Shown here one piece after another: positions 8,983 to 17,962 of a DNA stretch of 63,732 nt. The stretch lies in the NCBI GenBank assembly GCA_902795975.1, contig CADBNE010000022.1:1-63732 (forward strand), given 5' to 3'. Both the position numbers and the translations under genes were made by a program. The stretch is from an uncultured Erysipelotrichaceae bacterium. GTDB lineage: Bacteria; Bacillota_I; Bacilli_A; RF39; UBA660. How positions within the stretch are numbered: the stretch's first letter is position 1; the number at the start of each line of letters is the position of its first letter. The notes beneath the pieces were generated by a model. The model did no database searches. It was not told the DNA's origin and was given only the letters and a program-made list of their open reading frames with translations.

Positions 8983-11900
8983 GTGAAGAAGGTTACTGAT
9001 TTTATTGTTAATAAAAATAAACTAATACTATTAATATTTTTATTACTTAGTATTTTTTGCTTTTATTTAATGCAAAAAGTAAAAGTAAATACTGATATGT
9101 CTAAGTATTTACCTAAATCTTCTGAAACACGAGTAGGTAATGATATAATGAACAAAGAATTTGATCCTTTAGAATCAAGTAATTTGTATATTATGTTTGA
9201 AGATTTAGATAATAAGGAAGAAGTATTAGAATATTTAAAAAGTGTTGATAATGTATCTAGTGTTGAATATGATAATACTAGTGATTACAATAAGAAGAAT
9301 TGTACTTTATATATAGTTAATGTTGATAAAGTAAGTGATTCAAAAGAAGCTAGTGCTACATATAAAGAAATAAAGAATCACTTTAAAGATTATAAAGTTA
9401 TTTATGATGGTTCTATAGAATCTTCTAATAAGCCAGTATTACCAACATGGATATTTATGTTAGCTATAGGTAGTGCATTAATAATACTTATTATTATGAG
9501 TGATAACTTAGTTGAACCATTCTTAATATTATATTCAGTAGGTATAGCAGTATTCTTAAATAAGGGTAGTAATATAATGTTTGATAGTATATCACATGTT
9601 ACAGATGGTATAACAGCAATATTACAAATGGCTTTATCTATGGATTATTCTATTATACTTATTAATAGATATAAACAAATAAAAAAACATTATAAAGAAA
9701 ATACTAAAGAGAATAATAAAGAAGCTATGAAAGAGGCATTATATAAATCTGTAGGTTCTATAGCAAGTTCATCATTAACTACAATAGTAGGATTATTAGT
9801 ATTAGTATTTATGAGTTTTACTATAGGTAGAGATTTAGGTATAGTACTTGCTAAAGGAGTATTATTAAGCTTAATAAGTATATTTTTCTGTTTACCAGGA
9901 TTACTTTTAATGTTTGATAAAGCAATACAAAAAACACATAAAAAAATAATAGTATGTAGATTTGAATTATTGTCTAAATTTACATATAAATTTAGATATG
10001 TATCTTTAATTGCTATAGTAGTATTATTTATAGGTAGTTATATATTAAAAGGTAATCTAGGTTATTTATATACTGAAGATAAAGTTAATAAAATAGAAAA
10101 AACATTTGGTAAAGATAATCAAATGGCATTAATTTATAATAATAAAGAAGAAGATAAAGTTAATAAGTATTGTAATAGTGTAGATACTACAGGTAAAGTA
10201 AAAAAAGTATTATGCTATGGTAATACTATAGGTAAAGAAGTTAAATATAATGAATTAAAAGAACAAGTAAATTTTTTAGGTGAAGATATAGATGTAGAAG
10301 ATTATGTTTTAAAAATATTATATTATAATTATTATAATAAGAATAATGATACTACTATGACTTTTCCAGAATTTGTTAAATTTATTAGAACTGAAATATA
10401 TAATAATAAAGATTTAAGTAATAAAGTAAATGATAATAAAGATAGTATTGAGAAATTAAAATATTTTACATATGAAGAAGAAATAAATAAGAAAAGAGAT
10501 ATAAATGAATTAGCTGACATATTTGGTATTAATAGTAAAGATTTAGAATTATTAATGGTATATTATAATAGTAAAAATACTGATACTAAATTAACACTAA
10601 ATCAATTTATTAATTTTGTTAATAATAAGGTATTAACAGATAGTAAATATTCTAAATATATAGATAGTAATAGTGAAAAAGATTTAAAATTATTATCTAA
10701 ATATGTTAATAAAAATGATATAAATAAAAAAATGAATTCTAGTGAGTTAGCTAATTATTTTGATATAGATAAAAATATTGTGGATAACTTATACACATAT
10801 TATTTAATAGAAAATAATATTGATACAAAAATATCTATTAAAGAATTTATAGATTTTACATTAAAATATGTTGTAAATGATAAAACATATTCTAAATATT
10901 TTAATAAAGATACAATTAATAATTTAAATAGTTTATCTAAATTTACAGATAAAGATTATATTAATAAACAAGTAGATAGTGAAAGTTTATCTAAAACATT
11001 TAATATAGATGAAGATAAAGTAAAAGAATTATTATATTTATATTATTCTGATTCAGATACTGATGATTCTTATACTATATTAGAATTAATTAAGAATATT
11101 AAATATATAAAAGAAAATACTAATTATTTAGATAATATTGATTATAAACAAATTATATATAGTAGTGAATATATGAATATAACATTAAGTAAAGATACTT
11201 TATATAATTATTTTGATAAAGAACTTATAGATAGTATATATGAAGCATTTAATTTAGATAGTAATTATAAATTATCTGTAAGTGATATATTAACTATTAT
11301 ATCTAAATATTTACCAGAAGAAGACTTAGTAAAATATAAAGAATATATAAATAATAATATTAAATTAGATAAGGAAATATTAAATAATTTATCTAATTAT
11401 ATAGATGAAGATATATTAAATAATGTGCATAACTTTATCAACAAAAAAGTTGAAGAATTAAATAATAATTCTACTAGATATACATCAAGTGAATTATCTA
11501 AATTATTAGGTATAGATAAAAAAACAACTAATAATATTTATAATTTAATTAAATTAGTTAATAATGATACAAGTGATTGGAAATTATCTAGATATGAATT
11601 TGTTAATCATTTATTAAATAATAAAAAATATTTAGATAATGATAGTATAAATAAATTACAATTATTAAATAAAGTTATGATTAGTACTAATAATAATACT
11701 AAATATAATTATAAAGAATTATCTAATATATTAGGTATTAATACAAGTAGTATAAAAAGTATATATGCATTATATACATATAAACATAATGGATTAAAAT
11801 TAAGTCCTAATACTACAGTTAAATTTGTATTAAATCATAAAAATGATACATTGTTAAAACCATATTTAAATAGTAATTATATATATAAATTAAATTTAGT

Positions 11901-13098
11901 AAATAAAATATTTAATAGTGTATTAAGTGATACTAAATATAATTATAAAGAATTATCTAATTTCTTAGTAATTGATAGTGATAAAATTAAATTATTATAT
12001 GGATTATATGATACAAAAAATAGTAATAATAAATTAACTATAAATGAATTAACTAATTTTATAGTTGATGATGTATTAAATAGTGAATATAGTTCTTCAT
12101 TTAATAGTAAACAAAGAAATGATATTATAACTATTAATGGAATAATAAATAGTAGTTTAAATGGTACTAAGTATAATAAAGATGAAATGTTAGCTATATT
12201 ATCTAGATTATCAGATAATATAGAAAGTAATACTATAGATTTACTATATTTATATTTTGGCAGTTATAATGATTATAATAATAATTATAAATTAAGCATA
12301 GAACAATTAGTTACATATTTAAATAAAGATATAATTAACGATTCTAGATTTAATGATTTTATTGATTCAGATACTAAAGAAAAAATTATAGATAGTAATA
12401 AGAGAATAGAAGATGCTAAAGAGATGTTAGTTGGTAAAAACTATTCTAGAATGATAATAGTAACTAGATATCCTAATGAAGGAAAAGATACTTTTAATTA
12501 TATAAGTGATACTAGAAAAGAATTAAAAGATATAAATGATAAATATTTAATAGGAAATTCTCCTATGGCATTAGATATATCAAATTCTTTCCAATCAGAA
12601 TTAAATTTTATAACATTACTTACTATGGTATCTATTTTTATAGTAGTAGCATTTACATTTAAATCAGTTATTAGCCCTATGATAATTACTTTAATAATAC
12701 AATGTTCAGTATTTGTTACTATGGGTATATTATCATTTTCTGGACAACCAATATACTTTATATCATTATTAGTAGTACAAAGTATATTAATGGGTGCTAC
12801 CATAGATTATGGTATAGTATATACATCTTACTATTTAGAAAAGAGAAAAGAGTTTAGTGCTAAAGAAGCTGTTGGTAAAGCGTATAGAAGATCATCACAT
12901 ACAATATTTACTTCAGGATGTATACTTATATTAGTTACATTTATTATAGGTATATTTGCAGATGGTACTACATCTAAAATATGTATGACTTTATCTAAAG
13001 GTACTTTATGTAGTGTATTATTAATACTATTTATACTACCAGGGGTAATGGCAGCATTAGATAAAGTAATAGTAAGAAAAAAATCAAATAATAATTAA
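8983..13098 (+). CDS. MMPL/RND-type membrane transporter with a repeat-expanded external loop
   Basis: A 1371-residue protein starting at GTG: GGGGG sits 7 bases upstream, and the ATG two bases earlier is immediately followed by a stop. It has the two-fold MMPL plan. The first half has TM1 (about 13-31), a small outer domain, then a TM block (about 155-355) with the conserved MDY (Asp221). The second half has a TM block from about 1209 with ATIDYG (Asp1275). Known relatives export lipids or hydrophobic compounds using the proton gradient. The second external region spans about 360-1200, far larger than usual, and contains about nine degenerate repeats of roughly 80 residues. The gene is divergent from a TetR regulator. 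The family is certain, the substrate unknown. Confidence 0.93.
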   Translation: MKKVTDFIVNKNKLILLIFLLLSIFCFYLMQKVKVNTDMSKYLPKSSETRVGNDIMNKEFDPLESSNLYIMFEDLDNKEEVLEYLKSVDNVSSVEYDNTSDYNKKNCTLYIVNVDKVSDSKEASATYKEIKNHFKDYKVIYDGSIESSNKPVLPTWIFMLAIGSALIILIIMSDNLVEPFLILYSVGIAVFLNKGSNIMFDSISHVTDGITAILQMALSMDYSIILINRYKQIKKHYKENTKENNKEAMKEALYKSVGSIASSSLTTIVGLLVLVFMSFTIGRDLGIVLAKGVLLSLISIFFCLPGLLLMFDKAIQKTHKKIIVCRFELLSKFTYKFRYVSLIAIVVLFIGSYILKGNLGYLYTEDKVNKIEKTFGKDNQMALIYNNKEEDKVNKYCNSVDTTGKVKKVLCYGNTIGKEVKYNELKEQVNFLGEDIDVEDYVLKILYYNYYNKNNDTTMTFPEFVKFIRTEIYNNKDLSNKVNDNKDSIEKLKYFTYEEEINKKRDINELADIFGINSKDLELLMVYYNSKNTDTKLTLNQFINFVNNKVLTDSKYSKYIDSNSEKDLKLLSKYVNKNDINKKMNSSELANYFDIDKNIVDNLYTYYLIENNIDTKISIKEFIDFTLKYVVNDKTYSKYFNKDTINNLNSLSKFTDKDYINKQVDSESLSKTFNIDEDKVKELLYLYYSDSDTDDSYTILELIKNIKYIKENTNYLDNIDYKQIIYSSEYMNITLSKDTLYNYFDKELIDSIYEAFNLDSNYKLSVSDILTIISKYLPEEDLVKYKEYINNNIKLDKEILNNLSNYIDEDILNNVHNFINKKVEELNNNSTRYTSSELSKLLGIDKKTTNNIYNLIKLVNNDTSDWKLSRYEFVNHLLNNKKYLDNDSINKLQLLNKVMISTNNNTKYNYKELSNILGINTSSIKSIYALYTYKHNGLKLSPNTTVKFVLNHKNDTLLKPYLNSNYIYKLNLVNKIFNSVLSDTKYNYKELSNFLVIDSDKIKLLYGLYDTKNSNNKLTINELTNFIVDDVLNSEYSSSFNSKQRNDIITINGIINSSLNGTKYNKDEMLAILSRLSDNIESNTIDLLYLYFGSYNDYNNNYKLSIEQLVTYLNKDIINDSRFNDFIDSDTKEKIIDSNKRIEDAKEMLVGKNYSRMIIVTRYPNEGKDTFNYISDTRKELKDINDKYLIGNSPMALDISNSFQSELNFITLLTMVSIFIVVAFTFKSVISPMIITLIIQCSVFVTMGILSFSGQPIYFISLLVVQSILMGATIDYGIVYTSYYLEKRKEFSAKEAVGKAYRRSSHTIFTSGCILILVTFIIGIFADGTTSKICMTLSKGTLCSVLLILFILPGVMAALDKVIVRKKSNNN
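10270..12375 (+). repeat. About nine degenerate ~80-residue repeats in the MMPL external loop
   Basis: A recurring motif of the form K-L-S/T-x-x-E/Q-F/L-I/V-x-F/Y-I/L is seen near residues 458, 536, 616, 696, 763, 866, 938, 1017 and 1103 of the transporter (for example KLTLNQFINFV, KISIKEFIDFT, KLTINELTNFI, KLSIEQLVTYL). Between copies are ELSxxLGID-like helices. The DNA is only loosely repeated, so the duplications are old. Confidence 0.8.
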
Positions 13099-13121
13099 TT
13101 ATAAAGATAATGATTACTATA

Positions 13122-13153
13122 AAAAAAATTACTAATTATTTAGTAATTTTTTT
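13122..13153 (+). terminator. Terminator after the MMPL gene
   Basis: A perfect 14-bp stem (AAAAAAATTACTAA / TTAGTAATTTTTTT) with a TTAT loop; the T-run forms the distal arm. Confidence 0.85.
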
Positions 13154-13154
13154 G

Positions 13155-13183
13155 TTTACATGGTATTTAAATTGTACTATAAT
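13155..13183 (+). promoter_or_regulatory. Sigma-A-type promoter of lon
   Basis: TTTACA (13155-13160) and TATAAT (13178-13183) are separated by exactly 17 bases. They lie just after the preceding terminator and 26 bases before the lon start. Confidence 0.8.
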
Positions 13184-13209
13184 AAAAACCAATAAGTTGG
13201 AGGTGTATT

Positions 13210-15516
13210 ATGCAACAAACAGTTTTACCAGTAATTCTTTTAAAGCAAATAATACTCCTTCCACACAATGAACTAAGATTAGAATTTGATACAGAAACAA
13301 GTATTGATATAATAAAAAACTCAGAGGATAATCATGAGTCACATGTATTAGTAGTTACTCAATTAGATTATTTAGAAGAAAAGCCTAGAATAGATGATTT
13401 ATCTAATGTAGGTGTTGTAAGTATTATAAAGAGTAAAATAGAATTACCTAATGGTAAAACTAGAGTAGTATTAGAAGGTATAATACGTGCTAATGTAAAT
13501 GAATATATTAAAGATAATAAATTATTAAGTGCTAATATAACTTTATTAGAAGATGAAGAAGTAGAAGAAGAAGTTAATCATGTAGTTAGTAAAAAATTAA
13601 AAAAAGAGATTGAAAACTATATTAAGATAGTACCATATATAAGTAATAGTGTAATATCTAGTATAGAAGATTCTAAAAGTTTATCATGTACTACAGATAT
13701 AATAGTAAATCATATACATATTTCTACAGATAGAAAATTACAATATATAAGTTGTAGTGATCCACTTAAAAGAACTAAAATGATTCTAGAAGATATCTAT
13801 AAAGATGAAGAATCATTTGAAATAGAGAATTATCTAGATACTATAGTAAAAAATCAAATAGATAAAAATCAAAAAGAATATATATTAAAAGAAAAATTAC
13901 AATTAATTAAAGAAGAACTTGGAGATGTCAATCTAAAAGATTCTGAAATATTTGAACTTAGAAAAAGATTAGCTTTATTGGATGCTAACGAAGAAATTAA
14001 AGAAAAAATAAGTTATGAAATAGAAAGATATTCTAATTTATCAGATAATAGTGCTGAAGTTGGAATGATAAGAGACCATATAGAATGGTTATTATCACTT
14101 CCATGGAATAAAAAAACTATAGATGAAGAAGATTTAAATGTTATAAAAGATAACTTAGATAAAACTCATTATGGATTAGAAGATATAAAGAATAAAATAA
14201 TAGAATATTTAGCAGTTAAAAAATTTAGTAATAATGTAAATAGTCCAATTATATGTTTAATAGGTCCACCTGGAGTAGGTAAAACTTCTTTAGCACTTTC
14301 TATAGCAGAAAGTCTAAATAGAAAGTTTGCTAAAATATCTGTAGGTGGATGTCATGATGAAGCAGAAATAAGAGGACATAGACGTACTTATATGGGTGCA
14401 TATCCAGGTAGAATTATAAGTAGCATAAAGAGTGCTGGAAGTAGTAATCCTATAATACTTATAGATGAAGTAGATAAAATGGATAAAGGTACTCAAGGTG
14501 ATCCAGCACATGCATTATTAGAGGTATTAGATAGAACATTAAATAATAAGTTTCATGATAATTATTTAGATATAGACTATGATATATCAGATGTAATGTT
14601 TATATTAACTGCTAATGATATAGAAGGTATTTCACCAGTGTTATTAGATAGATTAGATGTTATTAAATTATCTGAATATACTGAATATGAAAAAATAGAT
14701 ATTGCTAAAAATTATATAATACCTAAATTAAGTAAAGAACATAATTTAGATAATATTAATATAGATGATGATACTATTAAATCAATTATTAGGAATTATA
14801 CTAAAGAAGCAGGTGTAAGAGAATTAGAAAGAGCACTTACTACTATAGTTAGAAAAAATATTACTAAGATGGTATTAGATAATAAATATAAAAATAAATT
14901 ATCTTTAAAAAATAAAAATATAGATAAGTATTTAGGTAGAACAAAATTTAAAAATATTATATCTAAATATAATCAAGTAGGAGTTGTATCAGCGTTATCT
15001 TATACTCCATTTGGTGGAGAAGTAATGCCTATAGAAGTTAATTATTATAAAGGTGAAGGAAAATTAATTCTTACAGGTTCATTGGGTAAAATAATGCAAG
15101 AAAGTGCATTTATAGCACTTAGTTATATTAAAGCATTCTATAAATATTTTGATATTAATTATGATGAATTAGTTAATAATGATATACACATTCATATACC
15201 AATGGGTTCAATTAGTAAAGATGGTCCTAGTGCAGGAGTAACACTTGCTACATCAATAATAAGTGCATTTAAAAATGTTACATTTCCTGCAGATGTAGCT
15301 ATGACTGGTGAATTAACATTAAGAGGTAAAGTACTTCCAGTAGGTGGTATAAAAGAAAAATGTTTAGGTGCTATAAAAAATAATATAAACAAAATATTTA
15401 TACCATCAGAAAATAAAATAGATGTAGATGAAATACCTAATGAAATAAAAAATAATGTTGAATTTATTTATGTAGATGATTATAAAGATATATATAATTA
15501 TTTAATGAAAGGATAA
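13210..15516 (+). CDS. lon: ATP-dependent protease Lon (LonA type)
   Basis: A 768-residue soluble AAA+ protease that degrades misfolded and regulatory proteins. It has the N-terminal LON substrate domain, Walker A GPPGVGKT (352-359), Walker B ILIDEVDKM, and a C-terminal protease domain with catalytic Ser674 (KDGPSAG) and Lys717 (second Lys of GGIKEK). The 43-residue Ser-Lys spacing is that of E. coli Lon. The start has GGAGGTG before ATG. An unknown gene begins 4 bases after the stop, so at least two genes are co-transcribed. No transmembrane insertion is seen, so it is not LonB. It may be the protease that reads the unusual tmRNA tag encoded 3.5 kb downstream (inference). Confidence 0.97.
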   Translation: MQQTVLPVILLKQIILLPHNELRLEFDTETSIDIIKNSEDNHESHVLVVTQLDYLEEKPRIDDLSNVGVVSIIKSKIELPNGKTRVVLEGIIRANVNEYIKDNKLLSANITLLEDEEVEEEVNHVVSKKLKKEIENYIKIVPYISNSVISSIEDSKSLSCTTDIIVNHIHISTDRKLQYISCSDPLKRTKMILEDIYKDEESFEIENYLDTIVKNQIDKNQKEYILKEKLQLIKEELGDVNLKDSEIFELRKRLALLDANEEIKEKISYEIERYSNLSDNSAEVGMIRDHIEWLLSLPWNKKTIDEEDLNVIKDNLDKTHYGLEDIKNKIIEYLAVKKFSNNVNSPIICLIGPPGVGKTSLALSIAESLNRKFAKISVGGCHDEAEIRGHRRTYMGAYPGRIISSIKSAGSSNPIILIDEVDKMDKGTQGDPAHALLEVLDRTLNNKFHDNYLDIDYDISDVMFILTANDIEGISPVLLDRLDVIKLSEYTEYEKIDIAKNYIIPKLSKEHNLDNINIDDDTIKSIIRNYTKEAGVRELERALTTIVRKNITKMVLDNKYKNKLSLKNKNIDKYLGRTKFKNIISKYNQVGVVSALSYTPFGGEVMPIEVNYYKGEGKLILTGSLGKIMQESAFIALSYIKAFYKYFDINYDELVNNDIHIHIPMGSISKDGPSAGVTLATSIISAFKNVTFPADVAMTGELTLRGKVLPVGGIKEKCLGAIKNNINKIFIPSENKIDVDEIPNEIKNNVEFIYVDDYKDIYNYLMKG

Positions 15517-15520
15517 TATA

Positions 15521-16261
15521 ATGAAAATAGTATTGGATAATGAAGGCTTTTTATACTATAAATTTATTAATGCATTAGTTTTTACTGAAAACTATGATAT
15601 GATGTTTGAAGATTTTTTTACTAAATATGGAAAACCTTCTTTAGCTACTTTAGCTATATTAAATGCTATAGTACTAAATTTAGGTGATATCATTGATAAT
15701 AATATGGAAAGAAATATTTTAAATATGGTTAATTATTTTAAAGTAGATTATAGTTGTGAACATGAAGATGAAAAAAATGATATATTTAATATTTGTAATG
15801 AAATAATTGGATATGTTAATGATCACAATTTTAAAGGTGAAGAAGCATCTATTTATTGTGCAGAACAATTAGCACTTAGGGGATATTCAATGATAGATAG
15901 AGTAATTCTTACAGGTGGTAAAAGATTATTATCTACTTTTGATTTTATAAAAAAATTACAAGTTCAAGATTTATTAGTTATTGCTACATTGTATGGTGAT
16001 AAATCAGGAAATTTATATAATTTGAAGAAAGAAGAATATGGAGATCCTAGTTATACATATATAACTAGTATTAAAATAAGTGTAGAAGAAAATCCTTATT
16101 ATTTAGATGATAAATTGTTTTTGCAAAGATTAAAAGAAATAGTAGAAATTTATGAAAAAAATTTAAAAACATATAAACCAGAAAAAAATGAAAAAATAAA
16201 ATCTTTAAAGAAATATTTTAAAGATTTTAAAAAGGAATTGAAAGAAAGTACTAATAAATAG
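15521..16261 (+). CDS. Unknown 246-residue protein co-transcribed with lon
   Basis: I do not recognise this protein. It looks soluble and mixed alpha/beta to helical, with no signal peptide or membrane segment. Visible features are an N-terminal MKIVLDNEGFLYYKFINALVF strand/helix, a central region with several Cys (SCEHEDEKNDIFNICNE, EEASIYCAEQ), a VILTGGKRLLSTFDFIKKL segment, and a Lys-rich C-terminal helix. It starts 4 bases after lon with an AAAGGA site and ends at a 13-bp terminator hairpin, so it forms a unit with lon. A role with Lon (adaptor or substrate) is possible but unsupported. Confidence 0.8.
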   Translation: MKIVLDNEGFLYYKFINALVFTENYDMMFEDFFTKYGKPSLATLAILNAIVLNLGDIIDNNMERNILNMVNYFKVDYSCEHEDEKNDIFNICNEIIGYVNDHNFKGEEASIYCAEQLALRGYSMIDRVILTGGKRLLSTFDFIKKLQVQDLLVIATLYGDKSGNLYNLKKEEYGDPSYTYITSIKISVEENPYYLDDKLFLQRLKEIVEIYEKNLKTYKPEKNEKIKSLKKYFKDFKKELKESTNK

Positions 16262-16271
16262 TACTTTCTTT
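16241..16271 (+). terminator. Terminator of the lon operon
   Basis: A 13-bp perfect stem (AAAGAAAGTACTA / TAGTACTTTCTTT), 5-base loop, followed by a T-rich run. Confidence 0.88.
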
Positions 16272-16307
16272 CTTTTTTTATCATATTATTTAATGATAGG
16301 AGGAAAT

Positions 16308-16889
16308 ATGGAAAAGATATATTCATATAAAAAAGAAATAATATTTAAAACTAATATATATGATATTGTTTCTATAGCGTTAGATAAAAAATTTAGTATA
16401 GAAAATAATTCTATAAAAGGTATTTTTCAAGTAAATGGTGAATATTTAATAAATGAAAAAGAAAGAGAAGAATTTAATTATCAATTACCATATATTAATT
16501 ATATAGATGATAATTATGATATTAGTAATATTAGTATAGATATAGATGATTTTTACTATGAAATTAAAGATAGTACTATATTAATTATTAATATAGATAT
16601 TAAAGTAGATGGTATAGAAGAAATAAGATGTATAGATGAAACAGATGAAATGATAGAAACTAAAAAAGATAATGTATTAGATAATAAAAATATTAAAGAA
16701 GAAGTATTAGAAATTAAAGAAGATAATAATAAATATGTATCTTATAATGTATGTATTGTAAGAGAAAATGATACTATAGAATCTATAATAGAAAGATATA
16801 ATACATCACTTGATAATATAAAAAAATATAATGTAATAAATGAAATAAAAGTAGGTGATAAGATAATTATTCCATATGAAAGAAGTTAA
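16308..16889 (+). CDS. spoVID: Compact SpoVID-like spore-coat morphogenetic protein (SPOCS-like + LysM)
   Basis: A 193-residue protein. Residues 1-105 resemble the N-terminal SPOCS-type domain of SpoVID, with a GEYLIN segment and then ISIDIDDFYYEIKDSTILIINIDIKVDG, matching the 'VDITIP...FDYQLTDSRILTI' layout of the Bacillus protein. A charged linker leads to a C-terminal LysM domain (about 143-190: ENDTIESIIERYNTSLDNIKK, then GDKIIIP). In Bacillus SpoVID drives encasement of the forespore by the coat. Here the long acidic middle of that protein is missing. I chose the ATG at 16308, which follows AGGAGG; the ATG at 16293 lies upstream of that site. It overlaps a ysxE-like gene, as in Bacillus, where spoVID and ysxE are adjacent. 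Identity is by pattern and context. Confidence 0.7.
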   Translation: MEKIYSYKKEIIFKTNIYDIVSIALDKKFSIENNSIKGIFQVNGEYLINEKEREEFNYQLPYINYIDDNYDISNISIDIDDFYYEIKDSTILIINIDIKVDGIEEIRCIDETDEMIETKKDNVLDNKNIKEEVLEIKEDNNKYVSYNVCIVRENDTIESIIERYNTSLDNIKKYNVINEIKVGDKIIIPYERS

Positions 16890-17748
16890 TGAAATATTAA
16901 AAAAATATAATATACATGGAGTAAGATATAAAAAAGAAGGTAAATGTATAATAATAGATGATAAATATGTAATTAAACCAAACAAAACTAATATATATGA
17001 ATACTTAAATTATAGAAATTTTAACAATTATCCTGATATTACTATAGAAGATTCTTATGAAATATCTGAATATATTGATGAAATAGAAATGCCTAATGAA
17101 CAAAAAATGATAGATTTAATAACTATAATATCTAATTTACATAAAAAAACTACTTATTATAAAAAAATAAGTGAGTTTAATATTGAAGAAATATATGAAG
17201 ATATAAAAAATAAATTAGATAGTATTAAAATATATTATGATAATTTAATGAACGAAGTAGAATCAACTATATATATGCCACCATCATATTATTTATTAGC
17301 ACGTAATGTAAGCTTTATATATAAAATGATTGAATATTCATATAATTCATTAAATAAATGGAAAAAGAATATAGAAAATGTAGATAAAATAAGAGTATCA
17401 ATTATTCATAATAATTTGAAAATAGAACATTTAATAAATGATAAATTAATTAGTTGGGATAATTCTAAAATAAGTTTACCAATATTTGATTTATATAAAT
17501 TATATATTAATACATATAATGAATATGATTGGAATGAATTATTAAATATATATTTTAAAAATTATCCATTAAAACCAGAAGAATTATTATTGTTTAAAAT
17601 ATTAATAAGTATACCATTAAAATTAGATTTTACAAATATAGAAATAGACAATGTAGAGGAAGTAAATAATAAATTAGATTATTTAAAATTAACATATAAT
17701 TTTATATTTAAAGATATAGACGAAATAAACAAAAAAAGTGAAATATAA
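16876..17748 (+). CDS. ysxE: CotS/YsxE-family spore-coat protein (kinase-like fold)
   Basis: A 290-residue protein overlapping the spoVID-like gene by 14 bases. It has the layout of CotS-family proteins, which share the aminoglycoside-phosphotransferase fold: an N-terminal lobe (VRYKKEGKCIIIDDKYVIKP) and a C-terminal segment IIHNNLKIEHLINDKLISWD followed by LPIFDLYKLY. This corresponds to the HGDxxxxN and D(W/F) motifs of the kinases but has HNN for HGD, so it is probably inactive as a kinase. In Bacillus YsxE is a coat protein beside SpoVID. No clear ribosome site precedes the ATG, consistent with translational coupling. The family call rests on motif and neighbour. Confidence 0.68.
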   Translation: MKEVNEILKKYNIHGVRYKKEGKCIIIDDKYVIKPNKTNIYEYLNYRNFNNYPDITIEDSYEISEYIDEIEMPNEQKMIDLITIISNLHKKTTYYKKISEFNIEEIYEDIKNKLDSIKIYYDNLMNEVESTIYMPPSYYLLARNVSFIYKMIEYSYNSLNKWKKNIENVDKIRVSIIHNNLKIEHLINDKLISWDNSKISLPIFDLYKLYINTYNEYDWNELLNIYFKNYPLKPEELLLFKILISIPLKLDFTNIEIDNVEEVNNKLDYLKLTYNFIFKDIDEINKKSEI

Positions 17749-17878
17749 AAAATAATATAAGCAAAAATACATTAAATCTAGTTATAAAGAAAAAAGTAAT
17801 TATTAATTGATATATAAGTATTACAGATATTATACAAATAAATAAATACCATAAACCACGTTTTTTAAACCAATTCAT
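17708..17878 (-). CDS. Small two-segment membrane protein, 56 residues
   Basis: A short open frame on the minus strand, beginning MNWFKKRGLWYLFICIIS, with two hydrophobic segments (about 9-32 and 36-52) separated by TRF. The ATG is preceded by a near-ideal AGGTGATAAT site, which is why I call it. Its 3' end overlaps the tail of the ysxE-like gene by 41 bases on the opposite strand. It lies between the two spore-coat units and is divergent from yabG. No family recognised. A sporulation role is only a guess from location. Confidence 0.6.
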   Translation of the reverse strand: MNWFKKRGLWYLFICIISVILIYQLIITFFFITRFNVFLLILFFIFHFFCLFRLYL

Positions 17879-17962
17879 ATTATCACCTATAATAATATAT
17901 GTTATATATTAAGTACTTGTCATAAAAAATAATATTACGAATATACTTAATTAGGTGATTTA

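Noticed and set aside
17883..17962. Sporulation sigma-factor (SigE/SigK) promoter upstream of yabG
   Set aside because: A CATAAAAA element exists at 17921 but no -35 partner at the right spacing; TTGTCA at 17917 with TATACT at 17942 has a 19-base spacer. Neither is convincing.
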